A stretch of 64,000 bases of DNA. Origin: JAAEPI01 sp964352625. Its GTDB lineage: Bacteria; Bacteroidota; Bacteroidia; Cytophagales; Cyclobacteriaceae. A model generated the notes under the pieces. It ran no database searches, was not told the DNA's origin, and saw nothing but the letters and a program-made list of their open reading frames with translations. The position numbers were made by a program, and so were the translations under genes. Positions 43,732 through 54,290 of the stretch are shown here, piece by piece (the first letter of the stretch is position 1; every line of letters starts with the position of its first letter). Location: the NCBI GenBank assembly GCA_964352625.1, contig CAYGSD010000004.1, forward strand, positions 124,001 to 188,000, given 5' to 3'.

Positions 43732-44816
43732 AAATCATTCGAGAATTCGCGCGTTTTGCCGTTGCAGGACTGTTCATTTTTTCAGGATTAATAAAGCTGA
43801 ATGATCCCATCGGGACAGCCATTAAACTGGAGGAGTACTTTCAGGTTTTTGCTCAGGACTTTGCTCCATTCTTTGAGAGTTTTGTGCCTGCGGCCTTGTT
43901 CCTTGCGGTTTTCTTAAGTGTGTTGGAGGTGGTATTGGGGATTGCCCTCATCATTGCCTATCGCATGCCGATCACTTCTATCACATTGATAGTACTTATT
44001 CTCTTTTTCACGGCACTCACTTTTTACTCCGCATACTTCAACAAGGTGACAGATTGCGGTTGCTTCGGTGACGCCATCAAACTCACGCCATGGGAAAGCT
44101 TCTATAAGGATGTCATTCTTGTCGTTCTGATTTTCGTGATCTTCTTCAATTTCCACAACTACAAGGAGTATCTCTCGGTAAAAGCACAAAACATAATCAT
44201 GTCAGCCGCTACTCTTGTTTGCACTGGGATTGCTCTGATGGCCATTTGGTTCTTGCCATTTATTGACTTCAGGGCATATGCTGTCGGCAAAAGTATCCCA
44301 GAGCAAATGGTGCCTGAGGAAGGAGCTAAATACGAATATGTAATGGAAAGGGATGGCAGGGAGTATCGATTTGATAGCTATCCAACTGAGCCAGGATATG
44401 AAATGAAGGCGGCCAATCTTCTGAATCCCGATGAAGCTACCCCGAAAATTAGCGACTTCAGTGTATGGAACGATGATGGAGAATACACCGAAGAAATTTT
44501 GATTGGTACGAAAATGATTTTCGTTTTTCACGATGTGTCCAAATCTTCAACTAAGAATGTTTCTGAAATGAAAGAGCTTGCAGAGGCATCTGAAGTTGAG
44601 ACATGGATTTTGACCTCTTCGGGATATGATCTGTTCGAAACGTTCAGGCATGAGAATCAAATTGCTTTACCCTTCTTTTATGCAGACGCCACAGTCCTTA
44701 AGGCAATGATTCGTTCGAATCCAGGAGTTCTTATTTTTCAAGATGGTGTAGTCAAAGGAAAGTGGCATTACAATGCGCTACCTTCTAGCAAAGAAATATC
44801 AAAATTGGTTCAATGA
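43728..44816 (+). CDS. BT_3928-type protein: DoxX/MauE-like membrane domain plus periplasmic thioredoxin-like domain
   Basis: A 362-residue protein. The N-terminal half (about 1-185) has five membrane segments in a DoxX/MauE arrangement, with FSGLIKLNDPIG at the start and the loop VTDCGCFGDAIKLTPWESFYKD, whose Cys pair is typical of MauE-like proteins. The C-terminal half, TKMIFVFHDVS ... VLIFQDGVVKGKWHYNALPS, has thioredoxin-fold character but no CxxC. A role in envelope thiol chemistry is an inference. Start and stop codons overlap both neighbours. Confidence 0.82.
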   Translation: MKIIREFARFAVAGLFIFSGLIKLNDPIGTAIKLEEYFQVFAQDFAPFFESFVPAALFLAVFLSVLEVVLGIALIIAYRMPITSITLIVLILFFTALTFYSAYFNKVTDCGCFGDAIKLTPWESFYKDVILVVLIFVIFFNFHNYKEYLSVKAQNIIMSAATLVCTGIALMAIWFLPFIDFRAYAVGKSIPEQMVPEEGAKYEYVMERDGREYRFDSYPTEPGYEMKAANLLNPDEATPKISDFSVWNDDGEYTEEILIGTKMIFVFHDVSKSSTKNVSEMKELAEASEVETWILTSSGYDLFETFRHENQIALPFFYADATVLKAMIRSNPGVLIFQDGVVKGKWHYNALPSSKEISKLVQ

Positions 44817-45316
44817 ATTTTCCTTCAAGACTTTTCTTAATTGGCTTGCCAGGATCGGGTAAGACGACCATGGGAAAGGAGCTTGCAAAGGAATTGGCAT
44901 ATACATTCATTGACCTTGATGATCGGATAGTATTCTCTGCAGGAAAGTCCATTCCGGAGATTTTTACTCAGGATGGCGAAGAGCGATTCAGGGAAATAGA
45001 GCGAGACGAATTGAGGAAAATCGTTGGCGAGCGTTGCGTGATTGCTACTGGAGGAGGGGCTCCCTGTTTTCATCACAACATGGATTGGATGCAGGAAAAT
45101 GGCTTCACTGTTTACTTGAATCCTCCATTGGAAATAGTCGCGGAGCGGGTGGCGTCTGACACCAATCGCCCGCTCATTTCAGGAGAGCCATTAGAGACGC
45201 TACAGCACCTTTTGGAGAAAAGGAAGCCTTTTTATCAACAAGCAGGGATGGAGTCCGACCATTTAGAACCATGCGAATTATTGGTCGAACTCCGCAATTT
45301 CTTCACCAGCTCATAG
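44813..45316 (+). CDS. aroK: Shikimate kinase
   Basis: A 167-residue P-loop kinase phosphorylating shikimate in aromatic amino acid synthesis. The Walker A motif is GLPGSGKTTMGKELA; FIDLDDRI gives the substrate Asp; EERFREIERDELR and VIATGGGAPCF form the shikimate site; VASDTNRPLIS has the lid arginine. Length is normal. Its start overlaps the preceding gene by 4 nt. It converges on the FadL-like gene with only 4 bp between stops. Confidence 0.95.
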   Translation: MNFPSRLFLIGLPGSGKTTMGKELAKELAYTFIDLDDRIVFSAGKSIPEIFTQDGEERFREIERDELRKIVGERCVIATGGGAPCFHHNMDWMQENGFTVYLNPPLEIVAERVASDTNRPLISGEPLETLQHLLEKRKPFYQQAGMESDHLEPCELLVELRNFFTSS

Positions 45317-45320
45317 TGAG

Positions 45321-46946
45321 TTAGAAATTAAACCCTGCCGTTATCGCTATTGTTGTATTCTTAATTTTTGATCTAACCAAAGGGTTTTTAAAACCATTGT
45401 CTTGAGCTTCTTGACTCAGCTCATAAGGTGAGTAGTTTGGCTTTGACTTAGCATTCACCACCGCTAAATCCAAGAAGAAGTCTGATGTTTTATAGCCGAC
45501 TCCAAAAGTGGTGAATTTGCGATTATTTCTCCCACCAATTCTTGGATCAGGATTGAATGAATAACCACCTCTGAATCGAATGTTGTCCAACCGGTATTCA
45601 CCTCCAATTCGATAATTAATTATTGATCGAAAATTGTCAAAAATTTCCTGATTGGCCGTAAGGGGCGAAAAGTCATTCGATTGAAGTTCAGCATTGGCAT
45701 AATCTACCACTTCCAAATCGGCTGATAAAAAGCCATTCTTGCCAACAAAGACGGAAGCACCTAAATTCACCTTGGCAGGTGTTTTTAATTTGTATTTGGT
45801 CAAAATGACAGGACTCAAGTAAGGATCTAGGTCAAGTAAATCATATGTGTTTCCTTCAAAATCTTCATAGAAGTAGTCTCCCCAGCTTGCGGCTAAGTCT
45901 TGCGTGCTTTCTTGATTAATGGTCAAGTATGTAGGTGATTCGTATGAAACACCTGCGGTAATAAAATCTATTGGCCTAACGATAAGACCGAATGTGGTGT
46001 TAATACCAGCTCCTCTAGAAACTATTTCTTCATTCAAGGTGATTGAATTAATCCAAGGATCGATTTCATCACCAAATAGAAATTCACTTTCTATGTACTC
46101 ACGCTCTATTCGATTATATAGAGTTTGGATTCCTAAACCTGCTCCGAAGTATATTTTGTCGTCGTAGTTACCACCCCATGAAAAACTGATTTCATTTTGC
46201 GAGCCCGTTTCTACAATGTTTTCTTGTTGGTAAGGAATGGAGCCACCCGTACGACCAAATGGAGTAGAAAAACCCTCAAGTGTTCCATCGGAATCTTGAG
46301 GTACAATGACGGCTTGTCCACCTTGATCCTCTTCAATGTAATCTGGGAATTGATCATAATCAGCCAAATCAATTAAGAATTGATGATATGCTCCGGCAAG
46401 AAGAAATTCATTATTATCTTCATATGCCTGTACACTTGGGTTTAGTACAGAGGAACTATTGGCCCGTTCGACTAAGTAATCCACAATGGAGGTTCCACTT
46501 TCGCCTTCATAGCGGTATTGCCTATTGAAGTCATTGACTCGCGCAATTGAAATGCCTAAAGATCCACCCTTGAATTTGTCTTCCGTATACCGCCCCTTAT
46601 TAAAATTCATCACAACACCAGCATTACTAATATTGAAGGTGTTATTAAAATTTGGTGTTGTTAAACCTGTAAAGGAATCGTCGGAGTTTTGAAACCCTAA
46701 TCCCATGGTAAGTCCTGCGGCATTTCTATTGTAAAAGCCTAATCCAGCCGGATTTGAGTGAATGGAACTGATATCTCCACCTAACGAATTTTGCGTTCCT
46801 GCTAGCCCTTGCATTCTTGCAGTGCTGCCAACCAACCAATTAGTTTGACTGTATTTGAGTGCATCTTGATAATACCCGAACTGTCCGTTTGCCTGAAATG
46901 CGCAGACCCCAATCAGGCTAACCATTATTAGCTTCAATTTTCCCAT
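45321..46946 (-). CDS. OmpP1/FadL-like outer-membrane protein
   Basis: A 541-residue beta-barrel protein with a signal peptide (about 1-21, ending FQANG). The early segment NWLVGSTARMQGLAGTQNSLGGDISSIHSNPAGLGFY is the FadL/OmpP1 signature, and strands continue to a C-terminal KIKNTTIAITAGFNF with terminal Phe, as outer-membrane barrels have. FadL relatives let hydrophobic compounds across the outer membrane; the substrate here is unknown. It begins 23 bp after the Ser/Arg-rich secreted protein gene and is probably cotranscribed. Confidence 0.85.
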   Translation of the reverse strand: MGKLKLIMVSLIGVCAFQANGQFGYYQDALKYSQTNWLVGSTARMQGLAGTQNSLGGDISSIHSNPAGLGFYNRNAAGLTMGLGFQNSDDSFTGLTTPNFNNTFNISNAGVVMNFNKGRYTEDKFKGGSLGISIARVNDFNRQYRYEGESGTSIVDYLVERANSSSVLNPSVQAYEDNNEFLLAGAYHQFLIDLADYDQFPDYIEEDQGGQAVIVPQDSDGTLEGFSTPFGRTGGSIPYQQENIVETGSQNEISFSWGGNYDDKIYFGAGLGIQTLYNRIEREYIESEFLFGDEIDPWINSITLNEEIVSRGAGINTTFGLIVRPIDFITAGVSYESPTYLTINQESTQDLAASWGDYFYEDFEGNTYDLLDLDPYLSPVILTKYKLKTPAKVNLGASVFVGKNGFLSADLEVVDYANAELQSNDFSPLTANQEIFDNFRSIINYRIGGEYRLDNIRFRGGYSFNPDPRIGGRNNRKFTTFGVGYKTSDFFLDLAVVNAKSKPNYSPYELSQEAQDNGFKNPLVRSKIKNTTIAITAGFNF

Positions 46947-46969
46947 TTTGAGTTTGTTTTAAGTGGAAA

Positions 46970-48313
46970 CTAGTTTCCTTTTGATCGGTTGGATGAGCCT
47001 TTAGAACTGGAACCTCTACTGCTAGATGAACTGGAACTTCGTCCTGAAGAAGATGATCTTGAGCTACTGCTACTAGATCGCACGGCAGATCTTGACGAAC
47101 TACCGCTTGATCTATTCACACTCGAACTTCTGCTATTGCTCGATCTATTAATGTTCGTACTACTACTTCCAGCACGATTCAGGGTTGAAGTTCCTCCAGC
47201 GGGGTTTCCGCGAAAGATGATCGAACCTCGATTCGTGGGATTCAGCAATCCTGATCTTCTAGTAGTACCTGTGGTAGTCCCTCTAGATTGTTGGGTAGCT
47301 GTTCCGGATGAATAGCTCGATCTACTTGGAGCAGAATAATTGCTATTCCCTCCTCTTGTGTTTGTTGAAGGAGTACTCAAGTTAGGTCGAGTTGTAGACC
47401 TCATACTGGTTGTGCCACTTGACCGAGTTGAAGTTCTTGATCTATTGTAGTAAGTCTCTTGAGCTCTAGAATAATCTCTTGAATTGGATGAGGAAGCCGT
47501 TGTGGTTCCTCTGCTGGGTCTGTTTGTTCCATTCGAGCCAATGACCGTGCCTCCTCGATCTGATCTCGCACCTCTTGTGACCCCCCTGATATCTCTTTTC
47601 GAAGGTGTATTCTTTACAATGTAGTAACCACCATAGTCATAGGGTGAGTAGAACCAAGTTCTTCTCCAAGGATTCCTCCATGCATATCCGCCATAAAATC
47701 CACCACCAAAACCCCAAGGATTATAGAAGGCTGTATTGTAATACCAAGGATCCCAGAAAGGATCACACCAGTAAGAATTCCATCCGCCACCCCAGCCTAA
47801 AGAGAAGGACCAGCCATTTCCCCAGCCGTAATATGGATTGTAGAATGAATTATATCCAAAATTCCCATTCCAATTTGGTTGGTTATTGCCATAGTAGTTA
47901 TTGATAATGGTTGTACCTGGTTCTACATAATTATCATCGTAGTAATAGTCATCAGTATACTGAGTATACTGAAAGCTCAAGGGCTCCTCACCGAAATTTG
48001 CATTGCCTTGATTGACCATGCTGTTGGTAGAGTTGTACTGCGATTGATACTGTAATCTTGCTTCCTCTGCCTGTCGATCGTATTTATCTATCGATGCTGG
48101 ATCGACATAGTTTGTTGAGTAGTCGTCTTCGAAATAGTAGTCTTCTGAATCGTTAAAAGCCAGTTCAGCCTCCAACTCTTTTTCCCTTTCCTGTTTTGCT
48201 TTCTTACGATCGTTGGAATTGAAATACATATCATCGTATTCCTGAGCCGCTCCGACCATTCCAAAACCAAATATTAATGCGAATATGATGCTTGACTTTC
48301 TCATAACTTTCAA
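46970..48313 (-). CDS. Secreted low-complexity protein with aromatic/Gly region and Ser/Arg-rich tail
   Basis: A 447-residue exported protein (signal peptide MKVMRKSSIIFALIFGFGMVGAAQ). After an acidic, Tyr-rich region (about 25-145), residues about 145-235 are rich in Tyr, Trp, Gly and Asn (repeated NPYYGWGNGW- and GGGFYGGYA-like turns). From about 240 the chain becomes Ser/Thr/Arg/Asn-rich, and the last 70 residues are almost only Ser, Arg, Gly and Lys. I do not recognise a catalytic domain. Surface or matrix binding through the basic tail is a guess. The next gene is the FadL-like porin. Confidence 0.8.
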   Translation of the reverse strand: MKVMRKSSIIFALIFGFGMVGAAQEYDDMYFNSNDRKKAKQEREKELEAELAFNDSEDYYFEDDYSTNYVDPASIDKYDRQAEEARLQYQSQYNSTNSMVNQGNANFGEEPLSFQYTQYTDDYYYDDNYVEPGTTIINNYYGNNQPNWNGNFGYNSFYNPYYGWGNGWSFSLGWGGGWNSYWCDPFWDPWYYNTAFYNPWGFGGGFYGGYAWRNPWRRTWFYSPYDYGGYYIVKNTPSKRDIRGVTRGARSDRGGTVIGSNGTNRPSRGTTTASSSNSRDYSRAQETYYNRSRTSTRSSGTTSMRSTTRPNLSTPSTNTRGGNSNYSAPSRSSYSSGTATQQSRGTTTGTTRRSGLLNPTNRGSIIFRGNPAGGTSTLNRAGSSSTNINRSSNSRSSSVNRSSGSSSRSAVRSSSSSSRSSSSGRSSSSSSSRGSSSKGSSNRSKGN

Positions 48314-48364
48314 CGTTTAAGTGTTATACGTTCCTACCCCCCTATTATGTTCCGATAGCGCCTT

Positions 48365-48372
48365 TATATTTG
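48365..48372 (+). promoter_or_regulatory. Candidate -7 promoter box for proS
   Basis: Plus strand TATATTTG is an exact TAnnTTTG match, 60 nt before the proS start codon in a 119-bp divergent gap. No good -33 TTG was found, so a leader of about 50 nt is only suggested. Confidence 0.42.
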
Positions 48373-48432
48373 CGCTCCCAGTGAGACTCGCTGGTAAATT
48401 TGCAATTACTATACCAATATAGTTAAAGACTA

Positions 48433-49902
<1,470 letters not shown>

Positions 49903-49904
49903 TT

Positions 49905-50366
49905 ATGGAGTGGTTACCGATTGCCATTTTCGTTTTACTGGGTCTTGTTCTTATCATAGTGGAGATCATTTTTGTGCCTGGCACCACGGTTGTTGGAATC
50001 GCGGGTTTCCTAAGTATGGGTTTTGGGATTTACAAAGCCTATGAAGTTTTTGGGAACACAGTCGGGACGCTCACCCTCATTGGTAGCTTAATTGTTAGTG
50101 CTCTCTTTATATACATTTCCTTTAGAAACCGATCATGGGAACGGTTTTCATTAAAGTCCACAATGGAAGGCCGAGTGAATGACGGCATGTTTGTGGTTTC
50201 GGTAGGAGACAAAGGGAAAAGTGTTTCTTCGCTGAAACCAATTGGAAAGGCACTCTTTGAAGATCATGAATTAGAAGTTCGATCAAACGGTGGATTTGTA
50301 GAAGAAAATGTTGAAATTGAGGTGCTTCGCGTAGAAGGAAATAAAATTTTTGTCAAACCTGTTTAA
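49905..50366 (+). CDS. NfeD-family membrane protein
   Basis: A 153-residue protein with three or four membrane helices (about residues 3-80) and a small C-terminal OB-fold domain (about 95-153; GDKGKSVSSLKPIGKALFEDHELEVRSNGGFVEENVEIEVLRVEGNKIFVKPV), the NfeD domain. The protease part of long NfeD proteins is missing, as in short partners of flotillins. It is 12 bp before floA and the two likely work together in the membrane. Confidence 0.92.
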   Translation: MEWLPIAIFVLLGLVLIIVEIIFVPGTTVVGIAGFLSMGFGIYKAYEVFGNTVGTLTLIGSLIVSALFIYISFRNRSWERFSLKSTMEGRVNDGMFVVSVGDKGKSVSSLKPIGKALFEDHELEVRSNGGFVEENVEIEVLRVEGNKIFVKPV

Positions 50367-50378
50367 TCACATTTTGAG

Positions 50379-51389
50379 ATGGATCAATTGACCCTCATCT
50401 TAGTAGTTGTCGGCGGTATTATCGCCTTTTTCACTTTTCTGTATTTTGTCCCAGTCAATCTCTGGATTACGGCCATTTTCTCTGGAGTGAGAGTAGGCCT
50501 GTTGGAGCTGGTCTTTATGCGAATCAGGAAAGTGCCTCCATCAATTGTGGTGAATTCTTTGATTACCGCTACCAAGGCGGGACTCACTCTCATGGAGGGA
50601 GATGATGCCTCGGTGAGAAGAAAATTAAAATCATCGGATTTGGAGACGCATTATTTGGCAGGTGGCAATGTGCCATTGGTTATAAAGGCGTTGATCTCTG
50701 CTGATAAAGCGAATATTAATTTGACCTTTAAACAAGCTACGGCCATTGACTTGGCAGGACGAGATGTTTTTGAGGCGGTGCAGATATCTGTGAATCCAAA
50801 AGTGATTAACACTCCGTCTGTTGCTGCAGTTGCAGCTGATGGAATTCAGCTCATTGCGAAAGCACGTGTGACTATTCGCGCAAATATCCAACAGCTGGTT
50901 GGAGGAGCAGGAGAGGAGACCATTTTGGCAAGAGTGGGAGAGGGTATTGTAACCTCGGTTGGTTCTGCGGCTACTCACAAGCAGGTACTTGAAAACCCGG
51001 ATAAAATTTCGAAACTTGTCCTTCAAAGAGGACTTGACGCAGGTACGGCGTTCGAGATTCTTTCTATTGATATTGCGGATGTGGATGTGGGAGCCAATAT
51101 TGGAGCGAAGCTTCAAACTGATCAAGCCTCCGCTGACTTGAAAGTGGCAGAAGCAAAGGCCGAGGAGAGAAGAGCAATGGCCGTAGCAGAAGAGCAAGAG
51201 ATGGTTGCCAAGGCTCAGGAAGCGAGAGCCAAAGTGATTGAGGCTGAAGCTGAGGTGCCGAAAGCATTGGCGGAAGCGTTCAGAAGTGGAAACCTTGGTA
51301 TTATGGACTATTACAAGTTCAAGAATATTGAAGCGGATACGGAAATGAGAGAATCAATTGCCGGAAGTGGTAAGAAGAAGAAGGAGTAA
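50379..51389 (+). CDS. floA: Flotillin-like protein FloA
   Basis: A 336-residue SPFH-type protein of the FloA family. One or two N-terminal membrane segments (about 5-45) precede the conserved core RIRKVPPSIVVNSLITATKAGLTL, QLIAKARVTIRANIQQLVGGAGEETILARVGEGIVTSVGSA and a coiled-coil stretch rich in Ala/Glu (about 245-310). Such proteins scaffold functional membrane microdomains. It follows proS and nfeD on the same strand and ends at a terminator. Confidence 0.96.
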   Translation: MDQLTLILVVVGGIIAFFTFLYFVPVNLWITAIFSGVRVGLLELVFMRIRKVPPSIVVNSLITATKAGLTLMEGDDASVRRKLKSSDLETHYLAGGNVPLVIKALISADKANINLTFKQATAIDLAGRDVFEAVQISVNPKVINTPSVAAVAADGIQLIAKARVTIRANIQQLVGGAGEETILARVGEGIVTSVGSAATHKQVLENPDKISKLVLQRGLDAGTAFEILSIDIADVDVGANIGAKLQTDQASADLKVAEAKAEERRAMAVAEEQEMVAKAQEARAKVIEAEAEVPKALAEAFRSGNLGIMDYYKFKNIEADTEMRESIAGSGKKKKE

Positions 51390-51414
51390 AGATTATGTAG
51401 TTAACCTAAGCTTT

Positions 51415-51444
51415 AAGCCATCCAAAATTTGGGTGGCTTTTTTT
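51415..51444 (+). terminator. Terminator after floA
   Basis: A 9-bp stem (AAGCCATCC with GGGTGGCTT, one G-T pair) and a 7-nt loop, followed by a T run. It lies 25 nt after the floA stop and would end the proS-nfeD-floA transcript. Confidence 0.8.
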
Positions 51445-51691
51445 ATGCCACTTGTTCGAGTTTCACTTGATCGGCATAAAATTTCATGCGTGTGCAAGTG
51501 TGGTCCAGCGTTCTGATTTTGACTATCTGATCTTTTTTGTGATGGTAGAATACTTCAATGTAGAAGTTCTTGACCTGATAGAGATTGATTTTGTACTCAT
51601 AGTACCGAATATCCATGACGAATTCTCCTTCGAAGTAAATCCATTGGAGTCTCGCCTCGACGGGTAGGTCATCAAAATCGCTGGCTGTCAT
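51443..51691 (-). CDS. Small conserved-looking cytoplasmic protein, unknown function
   Basis: An 82-residue acidic-to-neutral protein, rich in Tyr, Phe and charged residues, alternating as in a beta sheet (WIYFEGEFVMDIRYYEYKINLYQVKNFYIEVFYHHKKDQIVKIRTL). There is no signal peptide or membrane helix. I do not recognise the family. The ORF is complete and its composition is that of a folded protein, and it sits downstream of the WG-repeat protein on the same strand (21 bp). Confidence 0.65.
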   Translation of the reverse strand: MTASDFDDLPVEARLQWIYFEGEFVMDIRYYEYKINLYQVKNFYIEVFYHHKKDQIVKIRTLDHTCTRMKFYADQVKLEQVA

Positions 51692-51712
51692 GATCGAAAT
51701 ATCGAAAAAATT

Positions 51713-54262
51713 CTAATCATCGCAAAAAAGTCGCTCATAGTCTTCTGCTCGATACGCCTGAGAATAAATACGTCTACCCCTGAAATCAAAATAGGAGAGG
51801 ACTCGGTACCCTGCTTGAGGCAAGGCCTGCTCGCCAATAAGAACCCCTTTTTCGGTAGTACCCAACATTCTGATTTCAGAAAAAGTGGGCTCAAGAATCA
51901 AACCCAATTCACTATTTCTGAGACCGAAACCTCGGGTATCATAGAATTTAACAGTCTCACCAATTTCAGATGGGAAATCGGACAGTAGCGTCACTTCCAT
52001 TTCGACTTCCAAATTTGTAAGATTGACTAATTGAAATTTGTCATCTTGTTTTGCCCAAACAAGCGAATCAGTCCAATACTTAAGTTCGTCGTATTGGAAA
52101 GGAAGTATTTCATTTTCATCTGAGTCCAGTAGCCCAAACTTTGTTGAAATTGACGTCTGATGGTACGTCCCAAATGGAAGAAATTTGGATTCGTATTTTG
52201 GCTCAATCAACGTGTTTGTCCTCAAGTCAAACATCCCGATTTTATTTTTTTTCAGTGTTGTGATGATGCTTCCTGTTAGACTGATAAAGTCATATTCAAT
52301 TGGGAGAATTTGATTGCCGGATGAGGTGATTACTCCAAACTTCTTTCTAAATGAAACCGAAAAGAGGGTGTCAGACAGCAACTTTATTTGGTCAAAATTG
52401 CCACTGAAAATCCGCTCACCCTTTTCGCTGATTACTGCAGAAACATCATCTTTCACGAGAATATAGGGGTGACTAGGCGACAAAGTAAAAACCTGCTGTT
52501 CGGCTGTGAGTTTGAGTTGATTCTGATTGGTAAAGAATAGGATTCTCTCGTCCCCCATAAGTAATGCACAGGAGTTGTTTATCAAGCGAAGACTGTCTCT
52601 AAGGGGTAGCATCCAATTCTGTTCATTGGCAAATAGTGACCACTGATCTGAGCTTATTTTGCGCATGGTAAATCCTGCATTGGCCTCTACATATTCGAAG
52701 TGCTCGGGATTATCAAAGAAAGCATACCCCCGAGCGTCCTTTACGTATTCCTTATAGTCTCCAGGAAAAATTTGGTGAATGCCCCAGGGAACAATGAAGG
52801 AGCCGTCGCTTTTAATCATGCATTCGCGATCGTCCCGAAACCCTATGAGTTTGTCTTCATTGACTACCTCAAAATCCTCAAACTTAAATTCCAGAAATAG
52901 TCCTTCAGGGTAGGTGTTTGTAATGTCGCTTTGGCTAGTAATAGCAAACAGGTCGTCTTTTTTGAAGAACCAAAAATTGCCTTGCAGAAAAATATCGTCG
53001 AAACGGTGATCGGCTACCTGTAGGCCCAAAAGAGAATAAAGTCCCCATTCTAATTTTTTCACTTTTAGAAATGAGCCATTCAGTATCTCAGCGTCTTCTA
53101 TGTTTTCCAGAATGGTCAACCCTGATTTGTGCACCAATGATTTCTGGCCAACTTTCTCAATCAACAAGAACCCAAAACCAAGTTCCTTGATCAGTTTTCC
53201 TTTGAAAAGCCTTTTTCCTTCGAGGTTAACGATTATTGGGTCTTCGCCTGACCGGCCAGAAACAATATCCGACTGAATGCCCTCACAAATCAGGTCTTGA
53301 TCCAGCTCAGTGAGTCCTGTTTCGACGGACCTACCGGATTGTGACACGAGTTGAAAGGTCTTCTCGAAAACCGGAAAGAAGAATGAATTTTTATTCTCTA
53401 TTTCATTTCTCAGGCTGTCACTTTTCGGATGAAAGTCTAGGTAGCGATTCTTGAAAGAAAAGTTTTGCTCCGCGTCTAGATGAAAAAGCATGGCGAGCGC
53501 CTTTCGAGCTGTTTTAGTTTTAGGGTAGGCTTTAATGAATTCAAGAAAGTATGACCGATCCCCGGAGAGAGTCATCAGTGGAAGAAGGTTGTCTCGTGCC
53601 TCTGAGGCATACTCGCTTGTGGGATTTTCCTGAAGGAAGCGAACAAGGTCTTGCTGAGATTGTGAGGAGCTGTGCTTCCTCACAAGCATACTATCGAGCT
53701 TATTCTTTGCGCTCTCCATGAAGATGGAGGAAGGATAACTTTCTATAAAATCCCTCGCTGCAGAAATGGAGAGGGCGTTCAGGAGCTGATCATAAACTAG
53801 CTCGTCACGGCTATCAATAGCGTGATTTAAGTTTTCAAAATCCGGATACTGATTGAGAAAGGCATTCCAATCTTCAATGGTATTTCTTCTTTGGGCTCTT
53901 TCAAAGCAGAGTTTGGAAATGGAAGCATGAAGTTCGATAAGATCACTTTCAGTGATACCCTCATCTGCCAGTTCTTCCAGCATATCCTCTGACGCACTTT
54001 GATAATCGGAAACTGCTTCAAAAATGAAAATTCTAGCTGAATCAAGATTTGTTCTGGCAAACGCTGATTCCAAGAAAAGTCTTGAGTAGTAGTACTTCGC
54101 CCCTGGATTTACTGATTCATCCTCGATCGATTTTTTGATGAGTTCTTCTGTTTTATCCCAGTCCTTATTTTCGAATTTTTTTTGGATGCGGCGTAGATCG
54201 CCTGCGAATAAACTTATCGAAGTTATGAGTAGAACAAGAACGCAGATCGATTTTTTGTTCAT
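51713..54262 (-). CDS. Secreted helical-repeat and WG-repeat protein
   Basis: An 849-residue exported protein (signal peptide MNKKSICVLVLLITSISLFAG). The first part (about 25-290) is alpha-helical, with TPR-like pairs. The rest looks like WG-type beta repeats, clearest at KKFGVITSSGNQILPIEYDFISL, NKIGMFDLRTNTLIEPKYES and TKFGLLDSDENEILPFQYDEL (about 635-740), each with a G(V/M/L) strand and a P-x-x-Y/F turn. WG repeats mediate binding, but no ligand is known. The gene is 28 bp downstream of the glucokinase-like gene. Confidence 0.78.
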   Translation of the reverse strand: MNKKSICVLVLLITSISLFAGDLRRIQKKFENKDWDKTEELIKKSIEDESVNPGAKYYYSRLFLESAFARTNLDSARIFIFEAVSDYQSASEDMLEELADEGITESDLIELHASISKLCFERAQRRNTIEDWNAFLNQYPDFENLNHAIDSRDELVYDQLLNALSISAARDFIESYPSSIFMESAKNKLDSMLVRKHSSSQSQQDLVRFLQENPTSEYASEARDNLLPLMTLSGDRSYFLEFIKAYPKTKTARKALAMLFHLDAEQNFSFKNRYLDFHPKSDSLRNEIENKNSFFFPVFEKTFQLVSQSGRSVETGLTELDQDLICEGIQSDIVSGRSGEDPIIVNLEGKRLFKGKLIKELGFGFLLIEKVGQKSLVHKSGLTILENIEDAEILNGSFLKVKKLEWGLYSLLGLQVADHRFDDIFLQGNFWFFKKDDLFAITSQSDITNTYPEGLFLEFKFEDFEVVNEDKLIGFRDDRECMIKSDGSFIVPWGIHQIFPGDYKEYVKDARGYAFFDNPEHFEYVEANAGFTMRKISSDQWSLFANEQNWMLPLRDSLRLINNSCALLMGDERILFFTNQNQLKLTAEQQVFTLSPSHPYILVKDDVSAVISEKGERIFSGNFDQIKLLSDTLFSVSFRKKFGVITSSGNQILPIEYDFISLTGSIITTLKKNKIGMFDLRTNTLIEPKYESKFLPFGTYHQTSISTKFGLLDSDENEILPFQYDELKYWTDSLVWAKQDDKFQLVNLTNLEVEMEVTLLSDFPSEIGETVKFYDTRGFGLRNSELGLILEPTFSEIRMLGTTEKGVLIGEQALPQAGYRVLSYFDFRGRRIYSQAYRAEDYERLFCDD

Positions 54263-54290
54263 CTGGTCAAAGGTACTGGATGCGCAATGA

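Noticed and set aside
46989..47315. Plus-strand ORF rich in Leu/Asp/Glu, and possible short tandem DNA repeats
   Set aside because: Both are by-products of the Ser/Arg-codon bias of the secreted protein on the minus strand; there is no CRISPR-like spacing.
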